Of a stretch of DNA of 64,000 nt, positions 13,083 through 21,438 are shown in pieces. Below the pieces are notes generated by a model that had not been told where the DNA came from, searched no databases, and worked only from the letters and a program-made list of their open reading frames with translations. The first letter of the stretch is position 1. Each line of letters begins with the position of its first letter. A program made the position numbers and the translations under genes. Origin of the DNA: Halisarca cf. caerulea (lineage: Eukaryota > Porifera > Demospongiae > Chondrillida > Halisarcidae); NCBI GenBank assembly GCA_963170055.1, contig CAUJGJ010000288.1:2501-66500 (forward strand), in the 5' to 3' direction.

Positions 13083-14848
13083 CATATTTTGTCTTTCTTG
13101 ACATTCAGGGTGACCTAGTGGTGTGTGGTGTGCTGTCCGGAAACAGGAACTTTGAAGGTCGCATCAACCCCCATACTAGAGCCAACTACCTTGCCTCTCC
13201 TCTCTTGTGTATTGCTTATGCCATTGCTGGAACTGTGAGCATTGACTTTGAGAAAGAACCACTTGGTGAGAATGCCTTTTAGAGATGTAGCATTGACAAC
13301 CCTGTCCACACCCACTCTATATCTGTCCACACCACTCACTGTATATCTCAGTGTCCACACTGCTCACTCTGCACCTGTCCACACTGCTCACTCTGCACCT
13401 GTCAACACTGCTCACTCTACACTCTACACCTGTCCACACTGCTCACTCTACACTCTACACCTGTCCACACTGCTCACTCTACACTCTACACCTGTCCACA
13501 CCCACTCTACACTCTACACCTGTCCACACCCACTCTACACTCTATACCTGTCCACACCACCCACTCCACACTCTACACCTGTCCACACCACTCTCTCTAC
13601 ACACACATATTTGTCTGTTGGTATAGGTATTAGCAAAGATGGTTCTCCTGTGTTTTTACGAGAGATTTGGCCCAAGAGATCAGAGATCCAAGAAGTAGAG
13701 CGACAGTTTGTACTCCCTGCTATGTTCCGAGAGGTCTACGAGAAGATCACAGTAAGTCTTGCGTACTTTCACTTACTGGTGTGTATTGTATTCTATTGAC
13801 TCTGTCTGTAGGAGGGAAATCCCCGCTGGGCTGGTTTGCATGCCCCTCAAACAATGCAGTACGAGTGGGATGCTTCTTCAACGTACATCAAGAAACCTCC
13901 ATTCTTCAATGGCATGGTGAGTAGAATGGTTGATTTTTGCTTCACTGTTAAAGTTAATGGAGTTTTTGTTCCTTAGTCAAAGGAAGTGCCACCAGTAAAG
14001 AATGTTAACAATGCAGCTGTTCTTCTCTACTTGGGAGATTCTGTGACTACTGACCACATATCTCCAGCTGGTAGCATTGCTAGGAACAGTCCAGCTGCAC
14101 AGTACCTCGCCTCCAGGGGACTTACCCCTAGGGAGTTCAACTCCTATGGAAGTCGCCGTGGAAATGACGAAGTTATGGGTCGTGGTACTTTTGCCAATAT
14201 ACGTTTGGTAAACAAGTTTGTTGACAAACCAGGTCCACGTACCAGGCACTTTCCATCTGGTGAGGAGATGAGTGTATTTGACTGTGCTTCTCGCTACAAG
14301 TCTGAGGGCCGGCCTGTTATTATCTTGGCTGGAAAGGAGTATGGTTCCGGGTCTTCACGAGACTGGGCTGCCAAGGGACCCTGGATGCTGGTACGTATGT
14401 GGGTGGTCAAGTGTGCATGTCTTCTGTAGATCAGTACACGAATAGCAATCTGTCCATCTCTCTATGTAGGGAGTGAAGGCAGTGTTGGCTGAAAGCTATG
14501 AAAGAATTCACAGATCAAACTTGATTGGTATGGGGATTATTCCACTTCAATTTTGTGATGGAGAGACTGCATCTTCCTTGGGCCTCACTGGAAAGGAGAG
14601 TTTCACTATTGAAGTCCCAGAAGACCTTCATGCTGGACACATCCTAACTGTTACTGTAAGAGATTGTTTGCTGTTTGTGGCCATTGGTGGTCACTGTTGT
14701 TCCAAGTTTAGCTATCATCATCTCTTCGTCTTCGCAGCTCAGCGATGGACAGTCCTTCAAAACCCTTGCGAGGTTTGACACAGATGTTGAGGTCCTTTAC
14801 TTCAGGAATGGAGGAATTCTCAACTTTATGATCAGAAAATTTCTTTAA
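9036..14848 (+). CDS. ACO1: Cytosolic aconitase / iron regulatory protein 1 (16 exons, about 893 aa)
   Basis: Converts citrate to isocitrate in the cytosol through a [4Fe-4S] cluster; in animals the apo-form binds iron-responsive elements. Exons: 9036-9054, 9139-9231, 9295-9463, 10191-10328, 10776-10908, 11129-11389, 11448-11720, 11963-12079, 12504-12799, 12879-12963, 13109-13265, 13627-13751, 13812-13916, 13977-14390, 14470-14655, 14738-14848. They give 894 codons; human IRP1 has 889 residues. Cluster cysteines are present in [12 protein letters not shown] and [13 protein letters not shown]. The substrate/RNA-contact arginines equivalent to human R536 and R541 lie in SGNRNFEGR, and [10 protein letters not shown] is conserved. 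[20 protein letters not shown] and [12 protein letters not shown] are family signatures. Exon 3 starts at 9295, not at the upstream TGTAG, because only this acceptor keeps phase. Several introns hold minisatellites. Identity is very secure; an IRE-binding role is inferred. Confidence 0.96.
9557..9925 (+). repeat. Poly-C tract and 23-bp minisatellite in ACO1 intron 3
   Basis: A run of about 20 C is followed by about 15 copies of a 22-24 bp unit containing CCATCACCATGGCCCATTTC. The long frames across it lack splice support and are intronic. Confidence 0.95.
11721..11769 (+). repeat. (GTT)n-like microsatellite after ACO1 exon 7
   Basis: A GTT-rich run begins directly at the donor of exon 7 (GTGTTGTTG) and degenerates into GGTGGT. 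Confidence 0.85.
12098..12452 (+). repeat. 23-bp minisatellite in ACO1 intron 8
   Basis: About 15 copies of a 23-bp unit containing CTGTCTGTACCTGGTCTGGT, with a TTTTGATGT/TTTTGGTGC subtype alternating every second to fourth copy. Confidence 0.95.
12995..13081 (+). repeat. (GT)n microsatellite in ACO1 intron 10
   Basis: About 40 GT dinucleotides with a few TTTG and CTG interruptions. Confidence 0.95.
13303..13605 (+). repeat. Minisatellite in ACO1 intron 11
   Basis: Imperfect 21-31 bp units built from CACTCTACACCTGTCCACAC. They fill the intron between exons 11 and 12. Confidence 0.92.
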
Positions 14849-15306
14849 TCCAATGGATATTAATGTAGCTATCATGGATTATCAGTGAACACATTCATTA
14901 ATTATTATTCAGTTCAAAGTTTTGCAGGTTATATAAATATCGTGATACAATTATATAAGATTAGCTGATTTTTTGCAATGAAATTGGCCCTTGGATTTCC
15001 TAAAATGTTTCTGCATTCAGTTTCTAGCACCTGCTATCTGCCAACTGCATGAGTACGAGAACTAAATAGCTATCAGTAATTTTAAAGTTCATATTTTATT
15101 CAACATAAAAGTTAGCAAAATTAAGTGGTGTTTGGGAGCTCCAAGCAAGACATGCTGGCCAGAAGTGACCTAATTATATTTTTAGCAAATGCCCAAAGGA
15201 ATGTGGCCATTTTGTTTCCACTGTATCACAATAGCCATTAGTGTAGAATAAATACATAATACAGGCAGTTGCATTTTGACTGCATGTATAAGTATATACA
15301 ACGAGA
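14849..15306. other. Convergent intergenic region, no gene
   Basis: 458 bp of AT-rich sequence between the stop codons of ACO1 (+) and the membrane-protein gene (-). It should hold both 3' UTRs and polyadenylation sites; AATAAA occurs at about 15247 on the plus strand and again reverse-complemented near 15095. Nothing else was recognised. Confidence 0.7.
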
Positions 15307-17731
15307 CTAAATTGTCTTATTTAGGACGGAATCACTGTCTTCATCAACTTCATGGATAATTGACATTCGATGATTAATCATTCTGTACCGGGGATAAGGA
15401 GGAAGATCCAACGAGGGGAAGTCCCGTGATGGTAAATAAATGGGTCCTGAATGTATGTTGTGGGGAGGCCCCTTTTTAGTATTGCTGTGTAAGGGCTTAG
15501 GGGAAGACCAACAACTGGGCAGTGAGCTTGCTGCCTCAACCCCACTCACTAGAACCCCCGATACAAACACATCATCATCACTGCTTGAATCAGAGAAGCT
15601 TAAGTCACACTGTTCGTTGTCATGGTGATCCAGCTGTGTTATAAGAGTTTCTGTGACAATATCTGTGTACCAGTCATTGTCTTGATGTGAGTGGGATGAC
15701 TTCTCTCCAAATACTTCCTCTCCTGTGTACACGCGGGCACTGCTGCACTTCTGCACAGGCTCGACCTGAGGCAGTGTTGGCTCAGAATATGTTATCAAAT
15801 CTGTTTCAGAACAAGCTAAGTCAAGCAAGGGCAGACTAGCACTCAACATGTGGTTCTCATGTTCTACCAGCTCTGGCCAATGGCTAGCAACCACGTCACT
15901 TTTCCTTCTTGGTCTTCCCAAGTGAGGTAGATGTGATTCCTCGCTAGCCACTTTACGAAGGAAAAAGTCTTTTATAGTCTGAACTTTGCTAGGAGTTGGT
16001 CCACCACTTATCTCCTTCACTACTTCACTTAAGTCTGCACGATCTTCATTCATAAAAGAGAGGCATCCACCTTCCTCCTCGACATTCTCTGGAGGAGTGT
16101 ATTCAGCTGCAGTTTGGAAAGGAGCAGTTCTTAGCACTCTACGACTCTCATCCTCTATTATGGTAAAACTGACAGTTATTTTGATTGGCTCATTGTGGGG
16201 TCCTGTTGCCACCTCCTCTAGAAGCCTTAGGGACTTGATCTGCTGTAAACAGTCATTACTGTCATCAGATCCATGGTCACCTTCCAGTCCACCATAAACC
16301 TCTTCATTAGCAAGTGATAGGTTACTGCTATGATCACTCCGAACTGAATTTGAAGTGGAACTTTGTCTACTGATGTCTTTGGTACTGTCACTAGCAGTGT
16401 GTACATCTGCAAATGTCATCATTTTAGAATGGGCACATACAGGTCCACCCTCTGTCAGCAGTGCATCTCGTTGGATCACCAGGTCATCCATACTTCTACA
16501 ATGAGCAGTCAGCTGAATGTTACCATGGTAACCACTATGGTTAGTATCTGGGTCTTTCGGTCTATTATCTTCAATCTCTAAAGTTGCAGATTTTGTGTGG
16601 TATTGAGTAGCAAGACCAACTTCATCACTGGTGCTGTGTTGAGTAGCAAGACCAACTTCATCACTGGTGCTGTGTTGAGTAGCAAGACCTACTCCATCAC
16701 TGGTGTTGTGTTGAGTAGCAAGACCTACTCCATCACTGGTGCTGTGTTGAGTAGCAAGACCTACTCCATCACTTGTGCTGTGTTGAGTTGCAAGACCCAA
16801 CCTGTCATTGATGGGATGTGAAAGAGCTGAAAGTTCATCAGACAAGAGAATTCTCGGTCCAATGCCCATTGAATTAACGTCCATAACAGAGTACGCCTTG
16901 TGCCTTGGAAGAACGAAGTCATGAGTATGCGTTTGCTCATCTAACACATCCATACTTCTAGGTCGCACTAAAAACCAATTAGGGCTTTTGAGGGTACTTC
17001 CCTTGGGTTCTCTATTTACCGAAGATACTGACTGTGACCTTACACCTACTGAGGAGACAATTCCCATTTCCACTTCAAGTGCTTGGAATGTCTTCGATTT
17101 TGGCTCTGAAAACTCATGCCATTTTCCACTGGTTACATCAGAAATATTTGTCTGGGAAACCGAATGTCTGTTTCCATACACATTGTCTGTCGAGGAAGAG
17201 TCTCCAAGCAAAGCAAGGGTGGAATCCGATGTACCAAATGACCGTCTACGTATAAGAGAATAAATGTCTTGTATGCAGCCAATATAATAAATAAGAACAC
17301 TATATATTGGCTTACGTCTTGCTCATTGGTCTGTGTCTAGATAAAGGATGGAATTGGAGCTGCTCTGAACGGCGTACCGGTGCTGTTGCCGCCCATTTCC
17401 CGGGAGATCTCGTGCGGCAGGGGTTGCAGAACAGACCAACCCTACAAGCGACACACAGCATGATGAAACGGTATGTACATTGTATACACGCAGTGCATAC
17501 GTGCTTGTCGACTCACAATATCGCAATCACTACTGCTACAGCCAAAACGACGACCACTCCTCCAATGACACAGGAGATGCCTATCCACTGCTCCTCCGAC
17601 AGTTGGCCTATGTGGAAATGAATACAATACACTTTCGTATATTACAAATATGCACATACCTACAAAATAATACGTATACCTTTAGCTGGACATGCAGCAA
17701 GTCCGAATAGAACGAAGAAAGACAACTTCAT
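15307..17731 (-). CDS. Unrecognised single-pass membrane protein, about 735 aa
   Basis: I do not recognise this family. Four phase-consistent exons, in transcript order: 17680-17731, 17517-17607, 17316-17441, 15307-17245. The start encodes a signal peptide (MKLSFFVLFGLAACPAKG). A very short ectodomain (QLSEEQW) follows, then a transmembrane helix of 20-25 hydrophobic residues beginning IGISCVIGGVVVVLAVAVVI. After the membrane comes a cysteine-containing basic segment (FCNPCRTRSPGKW) and then about 640 residues of polar, Ser/Thr/Asp-rich sequence without obvious domains. This tail includes five to six tandem copies of a 12-residue repeat (GLATQHSTSDGV type) and several acidic clusters, and ends DEDSDSVLNKTI. 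The topology predicts a type I protein with a long disordered cytoplasmic tail, as in adaptors or scaffolds. No enzyme motif was seen. The start is 151 bp from the divergent SLC25A44 start. Confidence 0.75.
16601..16800 (-). repeat. Coding 36-bp minisatellite
   Basis: Five to six copies of a 36-bp unit (12 codons) inside the last exon of the membrane-protein gene. The unit length keeps the frame and substitutions are mostly conservative (Glu/Gly at repeat position 11), as expected for a translated repeat. Confidence 0.92.
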
Positions 17732-17882
17732 TTCTTCAAACAGGAGGCGCTTACATCATGAATACAATTACTTTTGCAACCTCCTAATCACGTGACTAGA
17801 AATGAAGTCTCTTCCTGCCTCGATCGATTCCCAATCAGTTTTGTGAAATGTTGAAAGCTTCGTGCATAGACCCTACAGTGGA
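17732..17882. promoter_or_regulatory. Divergent promoter, membrane protein (-) / SLC25A44 (+)
   Basis: 151 bp between opposing ATGs. It contains TCACGTGA at 17788-17795 (CACGTG core at 17789-17794). No TATA box was seen. Confidence 0.65.
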
Positions 17883-19698
17883 ATGAACCAGCCAGAAATG
17901 AATAGTACTCGGTGGGGGGATGCCTTCTCCAACACCACCGTGGAGTGGAAGGACCTGGATAAGAGAAAATACTACTTATTCGGCCCAAGTACATTCATTC
18001 TAGTGAGAGGATTCGTCTATCCATTTAGTCTCATAAAAACGAGACTTTTTATGCAAAAGAAAAAGGCGATGTACAAAGGTACGTTTGATGCATTCAAGCA
18101 GGTTTTGAGGCACGAAGGAGTGAGAGGATTGTACAAAGGGTTTCTACCTAGCACGATTACATTAATCTCAGGACAATTTTACATAACCACTTATGAAGTG
18201 ACGCGTAGTCTCATGGAAGGGTACGGCTCAGGAGTAAGGAGTTTCTGTGGTGGTTTGGTCGCCTCTTTGGTTGGCCAGTCAATCACTGTTCCTATTGACA
18301 TAGTATCACAGCACATGATGGTCCAAGGGCAGGTTGGGAGAGATAGCGTGGATAAGAAGAAGATTAGATTAAAAGGTTCTATTGCTATAACTAGAGACAT
18401 TCTGAGGTCTGAAGGTATTATTGGTCTTTATCGAGGATATTTGGTGTCTCTTCTCACGTATGCACCGAGCAGTGCTGTGTGGTGGTGGGCTTACTCCCAA
18501 TTCCTCACCCAAGCTGTGGATTGCAGGTTAGGTGAATATCTTCCGAGATACCTGATTATCATGGGGTCTGGATCCTGTGCTGCATTAGTGTCATCCACCA
18601 GCACCAATATCATGGATCTTGTTCGAACGCGATATCAGGTTTGTACTGTGTGTTGTATGAAAGTATTAACTAGAGTAGAATATGTCACTGAATATGTATG
18701 GTACGACTGTTGTGGTTGTCTACCCTGAGGGGTACGACTGTCGTGGTTGTCTACCCTGAGGGGTATGACTGTTGTGGTTGTCTACCCTGAGGGGTACGAC
18801 TGTCGTGGTTGTCTACCCTGAGGGGTACGACTGTCGTGGTTGTCTACCCTGAGGGGTACAACTGTTGTGGTTGTCTACCCTGAGGGGTACGACTGTCGTG
18901 GTTGTCTACCCTGAGGGGTACAACTGTCATAGTTGTCTACACTGCATGAGGAGTACATCTATTGTGGTTGTCCACACTGAGGAGCACAGCTGTGGTGGTT
19001 GTCCACACTGAGGAGCACAGCTGTGGTGGTTGTCCACACTGAGGAGCACAGCTGTGGTGGTTGTCCACACTGAGGAGCACAGCTGTGGTGGTTGTCCACA
19101 CTGAGGAACACAGCTGTGGTGGTTGTCCACACTGAGGAGCACAGCTGTGGTGGTTGTCCACACTGAGGAGCACAGCTGTGGTGGTTGTCCACACTGAGGA
19201 GCACAGCTGTGGTGGTTGTCCACTGTACACGCTGCAGGACTCCTCTAATGGGAAGATAACATATTTTGTTGGTATTGCAGAGCACTCTTAATAGCATACC
19301 TCTCCGACCGGGAAGAAATATTTCTATATATAATTATCCAAAATATTCCATTATCTGCAACAAAATATATTGGGTTGTATACAGTGGGTATTAGAAGCTG
19401 TATTCCTTTGTCTGCAATATTCTTTTAAGTGCTATGCCATTAGGAATGTTTCAGTACAGTATCTAATATTTGTTTTTGTATTCATTAATTGGACATGCTG
19501 TTACGATTTTTGCTAATTTGTGTCTGTTAGCTGGAGAACAGCCAATCTCTTAGAGAATGTGTCAAAAGATTGTGGAGAGAAGAAAGATGGAGTGTTTTTC
19601 ACAAAGGTCTGTCTGCTCGCATTATGCAAAATGCCCCAACAAGTGCTATCATGATTATCGGGTATGAGACCGTTAAGAGACTCAGCATCAAGTCCTAG
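17883..19698 (+). CDS. SLC25A44: Mitochondrial carrier SLC25A44-like (2 exons, about 307 aa)
   Basis: Inner mitochondrial membrane carrier; in mammals SLC25A44 imports branched-chain amino acids. Exons 17883-18638 and 19531-19698. Three carrier repeats are visible, with signature-type elements PFSLIKTR, PIDIVSQH and IMDLVRTR. Family-specific stretches are EWKDLDKRKYY, RGFLPSTITLISGQFYITTY-like sequence (here KGFL), and GLSARIMQNAPTSAIMI near the end. Human SLC25A44 has EWEHLDKKKFY and GLSARIISATPSTIVIVVGY (recalled). The ATG at 17883 was chosen; the frame is open slightly further upstream but without an ATG. The single intron holds two successive minisatellites. The gene is convergent with TLNRD1. 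Confidence 0.93.
18700..18945 (+). repeat. 31-bp minisatellite A in SLC25A44 intron
   Basis: About seven copies of a 31-bp unit containing TACGACTGTCGTGGTTGTCT. GACTGTCGTGG-type alternates with GACTGTTGTGG-type. Confidence 0.95.
18955..19225 (+). repeat. 31-bp minisatellite B in SLC25A44 intron
   Basis: About nine nearly perfect copies of a related 31-bp unit (GAGCACAGCTGTGGTGGTTG). It directly follows array A and shares the TGGTTGTC core, so B probably arose from A and was re-amplified. Confidence 0.95.
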
Positions 19699-19784
19699 AG
19701 CTAGCCATTTACTATTCTCAAGTTTTATTGTGGAAAATGGTATATTCTTATAATTTCATATTATTTATTTATTGATGTACTATA

Positions 19785-19801
19785 AAATTTAAAACTATTG
19801 C

Positions 19802-19861
<60 letters not shown>

Positions 19862-19878
19862 GCAATAGTTTTAAATTA
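19785..19878. repeat. (TA)n core inside a perfect inverted repeat
   Basis: About 50 bp of TA dinucleotides is flanked by arms AATTTAAAACTATTGCTATT and the exact reverse complement. The whole forms one long AT-rich hairpin in the SLC25A44 3' region. Confidence 0.9.
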
Positions 19879-20112
19879 TTAAGTTTTAATATATATTAAT
19901 TTATATGTATAATTTAATAATTATCAACTTGTGAAATGTACATCATAGTGATTGAGGGCATAATAACACCAACATGGACATGAAGTGGGAGTTTGCTTTA
20001 GTTGAAGGGTGTGACAATACAGTTGAGGGGTGTGGCTATGCAGTTGGGTGGGACAGTGAATGCAGTTGAGGGGCATGGACAGAATGACTGTTCATTGCAT
20101 CACATGAAGCCT

Positions 20113-21189
20113 TTATTTAGGGCTTTGGGATCGTCTAGAGGGAAGTGGTGTGTGTTCTTGAACAGATTTCTGCAGTAATGAAGATGCATCAACAATAGCC
20201 TTACTGCACATGTGCCAGCGCTGCCACAGACTGTCATTCATAAACCGTGGCTGCTCTAAAAGTATTCTTGTCGAAGAGAAGAGCTGGACAGTTGCTGAAA
20301 CAACAGCCATTGAGCTGCCCAAGATAGCAGTCTGTGCTTCTTGAGCGTCTTCAGATAGAATGGCTGCTTTGCCTCTGAAGTCTGGAAGTTGAGAGAACTC
20401 AACTGTAGCTCTTACAGCTTCCACCATGGGGCGGGCAAAAAGAGCACACCTTTGTTGATCAATAGAAGAGCGAGATTTAGTGAAAGATTTTAGTGATGCT
20501 AAGAACGGCGCTGTAGTTCCTTGAATTGATTTGGAGCAATTCTGAAACATCTCTCTGTCTGCCACACTGAGATCTTTAAATTCTGATGCCTTCTTGCATC
20601 CGTCTTTCAAAACCGTCAAACTGTCCGCAACAGTCGAGGAAATCTTCAGTATTAATTGAGTCTCCATAGACGAAGCTTTCTCCTTTTCAAATTTCCGACA
20701 AGCAACAGAAATGGCGAATTTTGACATTTCGAATGAATATCGATCGGTTACACCTGGCAAGGCGGGCTGTGAGTGAGGGTCTTTGACAGCTGTTATGTAG
20801 GCAAATTGCGCTGCATTCTCCGTTAGAGCGACGACTTCTTCAGTCAAGAGACGCACGCCTTCCCCAATGCCCTGCAAGTATCTCTCTTTCAGGTTGTCCT
20901 CTAAGTTCTTCACTGATAACACAATTCCTTTCGTCGTACCAATGATTCTCTCTCTAACAGCCGTGGATCTACCGTCTGCTTTGAAAAGGGGCTCCAATAC
21001 TGCAGGTTTAGTAGAGGTTTGCAAAAGAAGAACTTCCGCAACCAGATCAATCTCTTCTTCCGATTCAGAGCAAATTTTAATAACTTTGGCTTGCGTGTAT
21101 CCGTCGCTCATAGCCGATCTGTCCCGCAGCAATGAATTGAGGGAACTCAATGAACTTTGAGATCCTGAAAATATCTTGGCTACGTTCAT
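20113..21189 (-). CDS. TLNRD1: Talin rod domain-containing protein 1 homologue, single exon, 358 aa
   Basis: TLNRD1 (MESDC1) consists of talin R7/R8-like helical bundles and bundles F-actin in filopodia. One uninterrupted frame of 358 codons; the human protein has 362 residues and is also encoded by one exon. Matching blocks against human (recalled): VAEVLLLQTS / VADLLLLSS, RERIIGTTKG / RDTIIARTKG, PGVTDRYSFEMSKF / PGLVDRYRVTRCRH, QQRCALFARPMVEAV / RSRCALFSGPLVQAV, and EAQTAILGSSMAVVSA / AVQTAILGGAMSVVSA. The first in-frame Met (21189) was used; Met at 21111 (MSDGYTQ) is an alternative. The C-terminus is Ser/Pro-rich and basic (PLPSRRSQSPK). The absence of introns in an intron-rich neighbourhood is the family's own pattern. 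Confidence 0.92.
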   Translation of the reverse strand: MNVAKIFSGSQSSLSSLNSLLRDRSAMSDGYTQAKVIKICSESEEEIDLVAEVLLLQTSTKPAVLEPLFKADGRSTAVRERIIGTTKGIVLSVKNLEDNLKERYLQGIGEGVRLLTEEVVALTENAAQFAYITAVKDPHSQPALPGVTDRYSFEMSKFAISVACRKFEKEKASSMETQLILKISSTVADSLTVLKDGCKKASEFKDLSVADREMFQNCSKSIQGTTAPFLASLKSFTKSRSSIDQQRCALFARPMVEAVRATVEFSQLPDFRGKAAILSEDAQEAQTAILGSSMAVVSATVQLFSSTRILLEQPRFMNDSLWQRWHMCSKAIVDASSLLQKSVQEHTPLPSRRSQSPK

Positions 21190-21438
21190 CTGGTCCGGAC
21201 GCCGCTTGGAGGGATGAAATTATCTTATCTCTACGTGGCAGCAGATCGTGGAAACAATGCAAATTTCCCTGTGCCGTTGTAGTTAGGCGTTCCAAAGCGT
21301 ATTATAGTGAACGGCTCATATGTTGAACCTGCTCAATTCCACCTCTCAGCACCGAGTGTTCAGGGAGGAACCAGAAGAACGGACTCGTTGACCCATTAAG
21401 TGAATTCATAGGCAAACGTAGCTATTTATAGCAACAAA
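21190..21438. promoter_or_regulatory. Divergent promoter, TLNRD1 (-) / isochorismatase-domain gene (+)
   Basis: 249 bp between opposing starts. No CACGTG, TATA or repeat was recognised. A TATTTATAG string at 21423-21431 is too near the ATG to be a convincing TATA box. Confidence 0.5.

Noticed and set aside
17862..17882. Seven extra in-frame codons upstream of SLC25A44
   Set aside because: They would start at GTG. The first ATG in frame is at 17883 and fits the family's N-terminus.
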